Positions 1-10,095 of a stretch of DNA of 64,000 bases are shown here, piece by piece (position 1 is the first letter of the stretch; every line of letters starts with the position of its first letter). This DNA is from Eriocheir sinensis (lineage: Eukaryota; Arthropoda; Malacostraca; Decapoda; Varunidae). The DNA is taken from positions 3,118,283-3,182,282 of the forward strand of contig NC_066544.1 of NCBI RefSeq assembly GCF_024679095.1, given 5' to 3'. Under the pieces are notes generated by a model. It was not told the origin of the DNA and made no database searches. It saw only the letters and a program-made list of their open reading frames with translations. The position numbers and the translations under genes are program-made.

Positions 1-317
1 AATTTTCTTTACCAAATTAGTAAATCATTTTACAATAATGAAAAAAACAAGTAAAGGCTGGATAGGGTGATGTGGCAGGCACTTTAAAAATAGTAAAGCT
101 ACCCCTGAAAAGTGACGTTTTTGGTGGACCCCAATAGATGCCGCTACTTCCGCACGCCCGAGGAATTACTACATACCACTATATCTTGGTATATAGTCTC
201 TTTGGTTCCACCCAACGGCCCCCGCCTCTGTAGGCAGCGTGACGTCATGCGCGAGCCAGACTAAATTATCGCGGAAAGTGGCCAGACTCACAACGGTGAG
301 TCTGGCCAGGAAGTTTT

Positions 318-898
318 ACGACGGATTGGTCTGACCCACGGTGTTATGGACTCGCTCAACAGGAGTATATGGCGTTGTCGATACCTGTGCAGAAGGACAA
401 AGATCCGGATCTTCAAGGTCCTTGTTCTCCCTGTCTTACTTTATGGTTGCGAGACATGGTCACGTAATGGAGACTTGGAGAGGCGGATTGATGCCTTTGG
501 TAATTAGTGTCTACGGAGAATCATGGGATATCGCTGAAATGACTTTGTGTCAAACCGGCGACTACTCGGTGAGACTGATTCGACATATTTACCTGCATAG
601 TCTGTCAACCCCAACTCCGGCTATACGAGCACGTGGCATGTGTTCCGGAAGCTGATCCAGCTCATCGGGTTGTCTCTGTAAGAGACAATCCTGAGTCGAG
701 GAGGCCAAGGGGACGCTCACGGAGTTCGTGTCTTGAGCAAGTCGATAGATCCTGCCGGGGGGGGGGGTACTCAGGTTGGGAAGGAGGCCTGCATGGAGAC
801 TCGCCCGGAGAGACCCCCGGGCTTGGCGTCGTAGGGTGGGCGAGGCGACGCACCCCCCGGCGTATGCCCCCACTGATTGATTGATTGATTGATTGATT
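318..898 (+). mobile_element. LINE-R1: 3' end of an RTE-like non-LTR retrotransposon
   Basis: Degenerate C-terminal part of a reverse transcriptase polyprotein, read in shifting plus-strand frames. Visible pieces are GVMDSLNRSIWRCRYLC near 340-390, PVLLYGCETWS near 435-465, LERRIDAF and RRIMGYR near 480-530, then ADPAHRVVSVRD and RRPRGRS near 650-720. The same order occurs in the minus-strand copies at 3878-4260 and 54507-55760. Several frameshifts and a stop make it non-coding. It ends in a TTGA tandem array, a 3' tail type known for RTE-clade LINEs rather than poly-A. The clade name rests on that tail and on the protein style, so it is an inference. The 5' part (endonuclease and RT palm) is missing. 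Confidence 0.75.
871..898 (+). repeat. (TTGA)n tail of LINE-R1
   Basis: About six direct copies of the tetramer TTGA directly after the coding remnant, marking the 3' terminus of this retrotransposon copy. Confidence 0.8.
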
Positions 899-979
899 AT
901 TAGGCTAGTTTTCTACATTTTCACTCATCCCGTAACACTTCCATTTTCTATCTGTACACTACTTAAACGTGGGAGACGA

Positions 980-1010
<31 letters not shown>

Positions 1011-1011
1011 G
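980..1011 (+). repeat. (GT)n microsatellite
   Basis: Dinucleotide GT array with one T interruption, followed by a short T run. The flanks 899-979 and 1012-1139 hold nothing recognisable. Confidence 0.85.
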
Positions 1012-1139
1012 AATTTTTTTTTTTCAAGAGCTGAGGCTGGCACGAAAAGGAAGAACACCATGTAATATAGAGAAACTACAATGGAATTTTACATGGACAG
1101 AAGGAAGATCATACACGACGACTAGGCTAACACTACTTT

Positions 1140-2306
1140 CTGTTAGACCGGAGCAAACTAGCGGATGTTCGGGTTAGCTTCTAAATATTTGTCTAGTCGG
1201 TTTTGGAACGTGCAAATAGTTTCGCTTTCGACGATGTTTTGAGGCAAACCATTTCATATATTGATGACACGGTTGAAGAAGATGTGTTTTGATTAATTTA
1301 AGTTGAAACGCTTCCTCGTTATGTTGTATCCATTGTTTCTGGTTACACTTGATTGAGAGACTGTAAAATAATCATGAACATTAACGTTCTCGAATCCCTT
1401 GAAAATTTTAAACACTTTTATAAGGTCACCTCTTACCATGCGCTTTGATAAGCTGAATAAGTTAAGTTCCTTAAGTCTGTCTTCGTACGGTTTGTTTCGC
1501 AGTCTAGGGATCAATTTAGTAGCTCGGCGCTGCACCCTCACGAGTTTATCAATATCTTCTCTGTAATAGGGAGACCAAAACTGAACGCAATACTCAAGAT
1601 GTGGGCGAACTAACGAATTGAACAGTCAATATTACTTTTTTTCTGATTTGTGTTCATTTGTACGACCAATAAATCCGATCAATTTGTTGGCAGTTTTTAC
1701 TAGTTATGTGCAATGTTGACTCGGTTTACGATCGTTCGAAATTATTACTCCAAGATATTTTTCTTTGCTAGCTTCAGAAAGTTGCACTCCGTTAATTTGA
1801 TAACGAATACGATCGTTGTTGATTCCGAAATGCATAACCTTGCACTTTTCAATATTGAAATTAATTTGCCATGTTCGTGCCCAACTACTTAAACGTTTGA
1901 GATCAGCTTGGAAGTGTTCTTTATCCATTGTCGTAGTGACTCTGCTGGTTATTTTTGTGTCGACTGCAAATTTCGATATTTTACACGATAGCCCCTCGTC
2001 AGTGTCGTTTACGTACACTAAAAACAGAACAGGTCCCAACACCGACCCCTGTGGAACACCGCTTTTGACATCTCGCCAGTCAGATGATATACCATTCATA
2101 ACAACTCTCTGTTTACGGTCGGTAAGCCAGTCTTTGAGCCACTTATGAATATTACCAGTTATACCGTGAGCTTGCAATTTACTAGGGAGGCGGTTGTGAG
2201 GGACTTTGTCAAATGCTTTCTGAAAGTCCAAATATACAATGTCTACTGATTGACTTTCATCGTATACATTAAAGATATAGTTGAAGAAATCGAGAAGGTT
2301 AGTCAA
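1140..2306 (-). mobile_element. LINE-B1: CR1/L2-like retrotransposon, RT half, defective
   Basis: Minus-strand RT fragment. The main open piece (2306-1704, 200 aa) shows the palm motif YLDFQKAFDKVPH, then [14 protein letters not shown], then the active-site region, which reads FAVDTK where FADDTK is expected. A second piece (1541-1293) holds the C-terminal thumb region (RRATKLIPRLRNKPYEDRLKELNLFSLSKRM, given here only by its first and last motifs RRATKLIP and LNLFSLS) and continues to about 1140 with the terminal WNGLP segment. The loss of an active-site aspartate and the breaks show that this copy is dead. The 5' end is cut at the purine-rich tract near 2310. The copy at 62356-64000 is a relative with an intact FADD. 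Confidence 0.85.
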
Positions 2307-2309
2307 ACA

Positions 2310-2775
2310 GGAACGTTTGTTTCAAAGAGACGAGGAAGAGAACAATAAAGAAAAAAATAGAATAATAACAAAGAAAAAAAGAAGAAAGAGAAGGAGATGG
2401 AAGAGGAGGAGGAGGAGGAGGAGGAGGAAGAAGAAGAAAAGGGAGAAGGAAGAGGAGAGGAAGGAAAAGAAAAAAAAAGGACAAGAAATAAGAGGAATTG
2501 AAGGAGGAAGAAGGGGAAGAGGAAGTCGAACAATTAAAACAAAACAAGCGCAAAATTGAGGAGTTGGAAGAGGAGGAGGAGGAAGTGGAGAAGGAGCAGG
2601 AGGTGGAGGAGGAGAAGGAGGAGGAAGAGAGAGAGAAGAAAGATGGGGAAAAGTAATAGTCGTTGCAGTATCATAGAGTGGAGTTGATGGAGAAGGAAGA
2701 GGAGGAGGTAGAGGAAGAAGAGGAGGGGGAGAGAAAGAGGAGGAAGAAAAGGAGGAAGAGGATGTGATGGTGGTC
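2310..2775 (+). repeat. Purine-rich (GGA/GAA) low-complexity tract
   Basis: About 460 bases almost entirely A and G on the plus strand. Long open frames here (Lys/Arg/Glu-rich on plus, Ser/Pro/Leu-rich on minus) are artefacts of composition and not genes. Confidence 0.95.
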
Positions 2776-2820
2776 AAGGTGATTGCTCAGAAGATGGGGC
2801 ATTATCTTATTGTATTTTTT

Positions 2821-2870
<50 letters not shown>
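2821..2870 (+). repeat. (CT)n microsatellite
   Basis: About 24 CT dinucleotides. It marks the point where the strand composition turns from purine-rich on the left to pyrimidine-rich on the right. Confidence 0.95.
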
Positions 2871-2871
<1 letters not shown>

Positions 2872-3330
2872 CTAATTTTTTACTTATATTTATTTCCATC
2901 TCATTAACATCAATCTTCGTCTTCCTCTGTTTTTTTTAAATCTTTGCCTCTCTATTTCTACACTCTTTATTCCTTTCGCATTATTCATCTCTTCTAATAA
3001 CTTTCTCTCCTCATCATCCCTATCTTCCCCTTCTTTTCTTACGCTTTATCATACATATCTGTTCCGTGACCATTCCCTCTTCCTTTTTCATTCTCTACTT
3101 GTCTTAATTTTCTCTTCCTCAGTCTTCTCCTCCTTTTCTTTCCCCAGCACTTGCTCCTCGTCTTTCTCCTTTCCTCCTTCCTCGCTTCTCTCTAATGACT
3201 CACAAGCGCAACAGACATGTCAAGGGTACGTCCTGTGCTCCTCCTCCTCCTCCTCTTCTTCTTCCTCCTCCCCCTCCTCCCCCTTATCCTCCTTCTCCTC
3301 CTCCTCCTCTTTTCTACTCACCTCTCGTCT
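2871..3330 (+). repeat. Pyrimidine-rich (CTC/CTT) low-complexity tract
   Basis: Mostly C and T on the plus strand, with a dense CTC-triplet run at 3238-3310. Not coding. The stretch 3331-3877 is ordinary AT-rich sequence in which I see nothing. Confidence 0.9.
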
Positions 3331-3877
3331 TTAAACCTTGGGACCAATTTTGTCCATAACATAATTTGTGATGATGGTGCGTGCTTTTTTAGATCTGCTA
3401 ATTAGTTACTCCAACAAGCCCCCCTTCCCCCCATGCCTTACGATCTGTTTAGTATGGCTTTCTTTTACCACTATGTGGACCAGAGCTGTGAAGTTGTCTA
3501 TTCTAAGGGCTTGATTGCTTCATGTCACACTAGCAAGCGTCTCACTACTCAAAGGGAGCAGTCAGGGAAACACCTTTCGAAAATGGCGTAAGATTATTCC
3601 TATAAATTATATATGGAAGGCGACAGGGTGCTGCAAGCCTGTGAAAGACCCTCTCATGTCCTCACTTTCCTTTTTTCGACTGTCTCATTAATACCAGAGT
3701 AGGCTCTCTAAAGAAATTTTATTTTAATTTCTACACCAAAATATATAAAAATGATACGAACCATTTCCTCAATAGAGATTTTTTTTCAACACATTTCGGA
3801 GTCTTAAAATCTTGGGAAAGGACCAGAAATGCTGCCTGGTCGGATCCTACATTTTGCAACGACCCAAAGAAGTGTCT

Positions 3878-4260
3878 TCATACCTCTTCCCACTTTCTTT
3901 TCATAAACTTCACAACCGATGGGCTGACTTCCCCAAGCCACGAGTTACGTGGGCGTCCTCTTGGTCTTCTCCACTTAGTGTTCTCTAGTACAGAAACAAC
4001 CCTGTGTGCACGATCGACGTCCGGGAGGCGTGCCACGTGCCCATATAGCCGGAGTTGGCGCTCACGAACTAAGCTGGTTACAGGCCTCGATTCAATTTCA
4101 CGGAGTAGTCGCTGGTTCGACACGAAGTCATTCCAGCGATACCCCATGATACTGCGAAGGCACTTGGTACAAAAGGCATCGACACGCCTCTCCAAGTCAC
4201 TATTCAGTGACCACGTCTCATAGCCATACAGTAAGACAGGGAGCACAAGCGACTTATGGA
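3878..4260 (-). mobile_element. LINE-R2: RTE-like LINE C-terminal fragment
   Basis: A continuous 122-aa minus-strand frame containing LPVLLYGYETWSLNSDLERR, then RSIMGYRWNDFVSN, then RQLRLYGHVARLPD, then RRPRGRPRNSWLG. These are the same motifs, in the same order, as in the plus-strand copy at 318-898. It is 5'-truncated just upstream of the VLP motif and lacks the TTGA tail. The frame happens to stay open, but with no RT domain it has no function of its own. Simple AT-rich sequence follows to about 5100. Confidence 0.85.
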
Positions 4261-4376
4261 GAGACTAAGGGCGAAAAGAATAGATTAATATGAAAAAAAA
4301 AGTTACAGGATTTAAGACGAAACTTTCAAAATATATTAAAAAATAGATTTTCTTCAATGTGTAGGCATATCAATGA

Positions 4377-4419
4377 TTTAAATGCATAGCGTCATGATTT
4401 ATGACGTCATACATTTAAA
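4377..4419. other. Imperfect palindrome enclosing a CRE-type octamer
   Basis: Two 19-base arms, 4377-4395 and 4401-4419, are inverted complements at 16 of 19 positions around a 5-base loop. The right arm contains TGACGTCA (4402-4409), the classic ATF/CREB palindrome. It could be a relic of a small inverted-repeat element or chance. No gene lies nearby, so a regulatory role is unsupported. Confidence 0.5.
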
Positions 4420-5169
4420 CAAAATGTATATTTGCTGCACTCCGTAATTTTGTCAAGAAAAATGTTTTGACATGAGAATACCTGAATGTTATCTAAATAA
4501 ACGGAATTTTTTTTTTAACGTAATCATGATGTCACCCAACTTCGTCCTAGCATGACTTCTATTCACTGTAGGAAGAAATTGGTCTGCCAGAACATTATGC
4601 CCCTTATTATCAATAAGCACACTCAGTTGCAAGGAAATATGTTATATTTTGGATTTATAAGAATTTTTTTTATGTCAAGATTTTATGTTTTGAAATATGA
4701 CCAATCAAAGTATGAAAAGGTCGACACCTCCGTTATCTATATCTGATGTGGATGATTTTCACACTTTGTGTGCATGAATACAACGTGATAATGAACCATA
4801 AAAATCATTTGATTTTTTTCAATATTTACTACTAATTATTGCGAGTTGTTAACCATGGAGTGGCGTCGAAAGACCATTGACATTTTCTAATCTTGTGTCT
4901 TTGCCGGTAAACTGACTTTATCTCACTGCTTGGCGTCATCAGGATGTTATTCCTTTGGAATGGGGTTTAGTTTTACAATCAGTGGGCACCTTTCCATTCC
5001 TCTATAAACATTCCTAGGCAAACAAAATCACAATCCAAGGCATGACGTATCACTCCTCCTCCATCTTCTGCTGATCCCTATCAATCTTCCTTATATTATC
5101 TTTCTTGATGTCTTCTTTCTTCTTTTCTTTTCTTTTCGACTGTATATCTCTATCCTTGTTTTTCTCCAT

Positions 5170-5570
5170 AATTATCTTCCCTGACGTTCCGACGGTTTCC
5201 ATTTCTGCTGCCACAGAACCAAGGTTGAAGTGGATGATAACTCAGGGAATGTCATACTCCATTCTCTTCCGGGAAAAGAACTTGAATTTTGGCAATTAAT
5301 TTCAAATACCTTTGTGGAGACTCTCATTGCTATTTTGTGTGACTCCTTTGCACTTCTCAAGCAGCTTGCTGTCACAAATTCTTATGTAACCTGGCAATAT
5401 GTTTTTCACAGCATCCCGGCGCAGGTAGTTATAGATGTGTTTCAAGGTGGAGGGAATGGGCTGGTTTCTTGTCATGGCTCTTTTGGCAAAACACGAACTA
5501 TCCTCCCCATCTGGATAGCAGCTAAGCTGAAAATTTTAAGGTCCATGTTTCGCCACGTCCTCTCCTGGGG
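5170..5570 (-). pseudogene. Transposase-like ORF remnant
   Basis: On the minus strand a degenerate reading frame contains MTRNQPIP (about 5480), then KLLEKCKGVTQNSNESLH (about 5320-5375), then after in-frame stops LPKFKFFSRKRME (about 5250-5295). The CxGxTQNxNESLH pattern resembles a motif I associate with transposase-like proteins scattered in invertebrate genomes, possibly of the Kolobok or a related superfamily. I cannot assign the superfamily. In-frame stops make this a pseudogene. No terminal repeats were seen around it. Confidence 0.4.
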
Positions 5571-5699
5571 TTACACTCTTGTCCCTTTAAACGCTCGTCA
5601 GTACATCTTATTATCATTCTGCTCTAATATAACAATTGGACATATTTTTTAGATATTTTTGGTGTACAAATATTCCGGATTTGAAAAAAAAAAAAGAAA

Positions 5700-5993
5700 T
5701 TTTCGAATTTCGCCTTGGTCTCTCCTTGAAGATTCGAATCTTAGTCCGCCTACACAGATGTCGACAACGTCATATACTCATATTGAGCGAGTCCATCACA
5801 CCGTGGACTAGGCCAATCCATCGAGTGACTAACTGGTAAGACCCACGATTGTTAAGCACTACGCTACCAAGGTGTGTGAAGCTTATAGAGACCTCGACAT
5901 CCTCACCACATGCATGAACAAACTGAACTGTGTCATCCAGCAAGCCTCAAAACGACTGGACCTTTATTTTGGGCCAGGAGACCTTCAGTCCCA
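5700..5993 (-). mobile_element. LINE-R3: RTE-like LINE internal fragment
   Basis: The minus strand carries the segment between the RT palm and the C-terminal domain, namely KVSWPK near 5980, CGEDVEV near 5900, FTHLGSVV near 5860, then GVMDSLNMSI and RTKIRIFK near 5810-5720. It aligns base by base with 54510-54660 of the R4 copy. Both ends are abrupt. The right end stops against the GGGGCCGTATTT terminus described next. Confidence 0.8.
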
Positions 5994-6175
5994 GGGGCCG
6001 TATTTATAAAGCGCTCATAAGCATTCATAAGCTGTCATAAGTAGACAAAATGGCGATTCTTGTCATAACTCGTGATCACTGTCATAAAACGACTCATAAC
6101 GCTTACGACAGCTCCGACCCTGTCCTAGCGGCCAGCTACGAGTCATAAATCCACTCATAACTACGTAAACAAACC
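5993..6175 (+). mobile_element. Left end of a DNA transposon/MITE with TCATAA subterminal repeats
   Basis: Begins GGGGCCGTATTTATAAAGCG, a terminus style common to Harbinger-like and MITE ends in animals, followed by about eight copies of CATAA/TCATAA within 150 bases. Only the left end was found, and I could not locate a matching inverted terminus. The following 6176-7600 has an island at 6230-6390 that could be a 5' exon (GTAAGG donor at about 6361) and another at 7588-7700 after a CACAG acceptor, but neither is recognisable and I call no gene. Confidence 0.4.
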
Positions 6176-7800
6176 CCTCGACTGCCAGCTCGCAAGCTAT
6201 TTCCCTCGACAAGGCGTCCTCAGAGACTGCAATGATGAGGAGTTGTTTTCTGGGAACTTATTAACGAGGAACAGAATAAAAGCAGACATCCTATGAGGAT
6301 CTGGTTAAGAAATACGTCCTAGAGACAGTACCGGAGTTGCCGCCGTCGACTGCTTCAACAGGTAAGGCCAGTGAATGGCATATTGTATTTTACTTTGCTA
6401 GAAGTAATAGTAGAGGAACTTGCATGAGTGATTTACATACTTCCTGCCTGATCCATTGTTAAATGCTTTGGTGTAAATGATATTTTTGAGCCCAAGCCAA
6501 ACAATTGCCTCAAAATAAATCCCTCCTATGTTAGGTATACACATCTCTCACCACTGTCAAAGTAATCAAATCCCTCAACCATGATTATAGCTAAAGTCAC
6601 TGTAGCCCAACTCAAAATACGATGTATAATCAAAGGCTACCAAGGACATGCTGAAGGCTATTGGAATTGATCTAAAATTACACCCAACTCATTGCACTGG
6701 CTGATGCTGTTTTCTTTGTGGTGAATTTTAACAAGGTATTCATCACTTTGATAAGTATGTCAGGTATTACTTGCTTCTTAGGTTTAAAGGCAAAATAAGC
6801 AACAATAGGTTAAACTACTTTACCGGCAATAGGTTACTATAGTGGCAGTATTAGTGTCAGTACAGTGGCAGTTAAGCAAATAAATAAATCTTTTGTAGTT
6901 ATTTACTGAGCAGAGCAGTTCAGCAAGGAAGTAAATAATGTGAGGTTGTATATTAACCCTGCCATGCAGTATTGGGTAACTGTAGCTAATTGGCAAATAA
7001 GTCAGTTTATGGAATATAACTTTGTGCAGTCATCCTCTTTTCATTTTAGAACATGACAATAAAGACCCCCTCAAAAAAAATAGGTTGGTGTTTTATTTTA
7101 TGAAAATGGGATGTTAAACTGACATGGAGTAAGCTTGGGAATATCATGGACAAAAACCTTTTAAGCACTGCCTTATAAATTGTTAAAAAATCATAGTTTG
7201 CACCTCAAACGTTGCACGTCATGGTAGAACAGCCACTCAGTAATGAAAAATTTTAATCCCATTTAGCCTGATCTACGTTAGATCTAACCTAACATACATG
7301 TCAATCTCTTATAAGCTTTATTTTCTGCTAACCTAGTGAATGACAGCGACTGGTATACTAAGAACAATTTCACCATGTTGATATGACTCATTGATTTCAT
7401 ATTTGCAGAATAACCACACCAGCAGTGACCCTTTATCATTTCATATGTTAAAGAATGGTCAAGTTTGGTTTGTGCCATTGTCAATAATAAATTATCCTTT
7501 GCGTAGTTCAATGTCCATAAACTTTACACTAAGAGTAAATAATATTCTAAATCACTAAAATACAACTTGTCTCTGTATCATCACAGGGCCCAAAATGAAG
7601 TGAGTGCGGTGGAACAAGGAAATAGAGCTGGTGGATGCAGTATCCCGGGTGTATTCTAATGACGGCTGACTTTGAGTTCTTCAACAGCAATCAAAAGCCA
7701 CCTCATAGGCCACCAGTGCCCCCCTCATGGAAACAAATACACACACCCACAATCACACACACATTAATTAATTTATTACTTAAATTATATAACGAACTAC
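6176..7800. other. Unassigned AT-rich sequence
   Basis: No open frame above background, no repeat and no RNA gene seen. It may be the interior of the element whose left end is at 5993. Confidence 0.5.
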
Positions 7801-7804
7801 TTGT

Positions 7805-8041
7805 CTTCTCAGAGCCAGGCTTCATGGCCCGGCAGGTGGAGGTTTGAGCCCAATGCAGTCGGGATTTTTCTGCTGAGAAAGGAGTGGTTACTGTCCCACC
7901 TTGGGCAAGGGGGGATGGGATATGTGGTGTGTGAGTTCTCAGCAATGCCCAGAGATTGACTGTATTCTGAGCCTTGCTCTTGTTGGGAGGGTATTTTCTG
8001 ACGATGAGGAGTCCATCTCATGGTCAGGCCGTGGGTGAATT

Positions 8042-8073
<32 letters not shown>

Positions 8074-8075
8074 TA
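7805..8075 (+). mobile_element. tRNA-derived SINE, 5'-truncated, with (AC)n tail
   Basis: Contains a B-box-like GAGGTTTGAGCCC (7840-7853) and then the body that also occurs at 56140-56330, including GAGTGGTTACTGT, GGCAAGGGGGGATGGGA and GAGTCCA...GGTCAGGCCGTGG, and ends in an AC array at 8043-8072. The A-box half is degraded. The preceding 7740-7800 block (ACACACACATTAATTAATTTATTA) is repeated after the SINE at 8064-8100, which hints at an older tandem or flank duplication. Confidence 0.65.
8043..8072 (+). repeat. (CA)n microsatellite
   Basis: Fifteen CA units forming the tail of the SINE above. Confidence 0.95.
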
Positions 8076-8189
8076 ATTAATTTATTAATTAAATTATACA
8101 ATGATCTATTTGTCTTCTCTGAGAGGCATTGTCTGTCAACTCAGACCTATTTGTGGTGTTGGTAATGCTCTCATAGTAAAGATAAAGTT

Positions 8190-8350
8190 GGGGCCATGAG
8201 CCATGCATATTTGCACGTGTCCGTGGTGCTGATCTTCGTCTTATTGGCCTTTGAGCCTATGATGATTAAGAAGCCATTACCCTGGGACACATGGTAGGTG
8301 TGACATTCAGGTTGTCCAGTGGAGGTTAATGGGAGCAAAGCCTCCCAAAG
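8190..8350 (-). mobile_element. SINE body fragment
   Basis: Diverged match to the inner part of the intact SINE at 50092-50391: gcacgtg, cggtgctgatc, TTGAGCCT followed by a run through CATTACCC...GGGACACATGG. The tRNA-like head is absent. 8351-9480 contains nothing I can name. Confidence 0.45.
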
Positions 8351-9539
8351 GTAGAGATGTCATTCAAGGCAATGTTATGCACAATTGGTTGATTAGTTAA
8401 TATAGCAAAAATAGGCCACTATCTGAGGGTTGAAATGCATCCAAATGCCACAGTGATGGCAGAATTCATATTTCCACCCACACAGACATAAAAAAACACA
8501 GGTCGCCACAGCATTATGTGATGTTTCAGTTTTCAAGACACTATTTTTAAGAGAGCAACAAGCTTTGTGTAAGAAATGAAAGGATGGTTTGCTGTTTAAA
8601 GTATCAACAAGTGTGCATCAAAATGAATATTGTCTTTATTATGTCATCTCTTTTCCTAAGCTATTCAATAAATCTACAAAATATTGTGAGTTTTCAAATA
8701 GTATCCCGTTATATACTAACCTAACGTGATCCTTGACGAAGATAGGATGCCGAACCCTATTAAGATAGCCTCTGTTACACTCTACTCAGAACAAGTGGCC
8801 TCACTCGGTGCAGTATGCTCGGCTGTACACTAAAACTTTCACAGATGTAAGATAGTGTGTGTGGTAAGGATTAGTTGTGTTTATTAATCAAGGTTATAGA
8901 CACATCTTCTGCCTCTCTTTACCTTGGCAGGAGTGGCTCCTATTAAGCATATGTTCCGTGTTTGTGTGATTGTGAGTCACTTTTGGAGTGTTTTAAGAGG
9001 CTAGATTGTGAGTGACGGAGAGGTCAGTGGAGGGAGGCCCGTCATGTGTAAACAAAGTTCGTGTCAGCTAGTTTTACGGGAGTGGAGACGAATGAACATC
9101 GAGTGATTGAGGCAGTGAAAGAGTTATTCTTCTTGCTTTGTACTTAGGCTCATAGCACACTTTCCATTCTTTTCGATAAACAACGTTTCTGGCGGTGGTT
9201 TCTAAAGACTGGCGTGCTAGCCATATGGGGTTCCCCCAGTGGGAGCCCAACCAGGTAAGAACCAGGTAAGTGGGTGGCCTGCAAGATGTAGGCAATGATA
9301 TTTTGCTCGAGTAGAACACCGTCTGTTCAATATGCTTTGTTTTCTCTTCACAGGAGCTGCCGATACAATGGATCGTTTTGAGAGAAATCTCAAGACATCT
9401 GTGACATTAGGATCAAGATCAAGAGTACGGGGCAATATTTAACTGTTAATTTATGTTTCTAATGAATACACTATAACATATTTCAATTTCAACAGGAAGA
9501 GTATAACGAGCATGGTCACAAACGCCATCTTTATTAACT

Positions 9540-9600
9540 TGGTACCAAACGTTTCGACATCAGGATGTCATCTTCAGTGGTCTAAAAACGAACAAATTTC
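9540..9600 (-). ncRNA. Hammerhead-like ribozyme core of a Penelope-like element
   Basis: On the minus strand: CTGAAGA (9577-9571), one unpaired T, a 6-bp stem GACATC/GATGTC with a 2-base loop (9569-9556), then GAAA (9555-9552) and CG. This is the CUGANGA - stem II - GAAA arrangement of hammerhead ribozymes. Such sequences are known in the terminal repeats of Penelope-like retroelements. The stem I partner strands are not convincing here, so the copy is probably inactive. No Penelope RT/GIY-YIG ORF is nearby. Confidence 0.5.
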
Positions 9601-9792
9601 AGCAAAGTGAATAAAAACAATATAAAAATAAACTTTAAAATACCTTATGATCACAGTAGCTAAACACTTGGGTCAGGGGTGTTATAGTAGTTGTAATTAT
9701 ATCAGTGTATTATTATTATTGTTATATATCGCCATGTATTAGGAATGCAGGTATAGTGGAAAATACCCACTTCAGAGAGATTACGCCACCAT

Positions 9793-10095
9793 TGTAGGAA
9801 TGTCACCTGTCAGTGTTTACCGGACGAGCGTCTCGGTATGTGTACAAAGCATTTCATCAACCTTAGGGGTCACCTTGGCTTACGTGACCAATTATAACTT
9901 CATTATTTTCCAATCTGTAATTCGCACTCCTTCCTGAGAGCTCGACTGACACAGACCTATTGTCTCGGCTCTCTCTCTCCAACGCTCGCTGTATTTTTAG
10001 GTTAAGAATACATTTCACCTAAGGCAGCAAGTGTTTCCCTCACGCCCACCAAAACCCTGGCTGAGCCCACCGCAACCAAGCCTTACACCGTTACA
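9793..10095 (+). repeat. Probable 5' LTR of gypsy element LTR-2
   Basis: Starts TGTAGGAATG and ends CCGTTACA, i.e. TGT...ACA. It is followed four bases later by TGGTGATCAGCGGTGTCC (10100-10117), which has the position and TGG start of a tRNA primer binding site. No second copy exists in the window because the element is truncated at 13832, so the LTR boundaries are inferred from the primer site and the TG..CA rule alone. Confidence 0.45.

Noticed and set aside
2281..2777. Long Lys/Arg/Glu- and Ser/Pro/Leu-rich open frames on both strands
   Set aside because: They follow directly from the purine/pyrimidine composition, with no domain or splice evidence.
9074..9435. Possible exons with GTAAGA/GTAAGT donors near 9255-9270
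   Set aside because: Donor-like strings only. No protein similarity and no paired acceptor could be supported.
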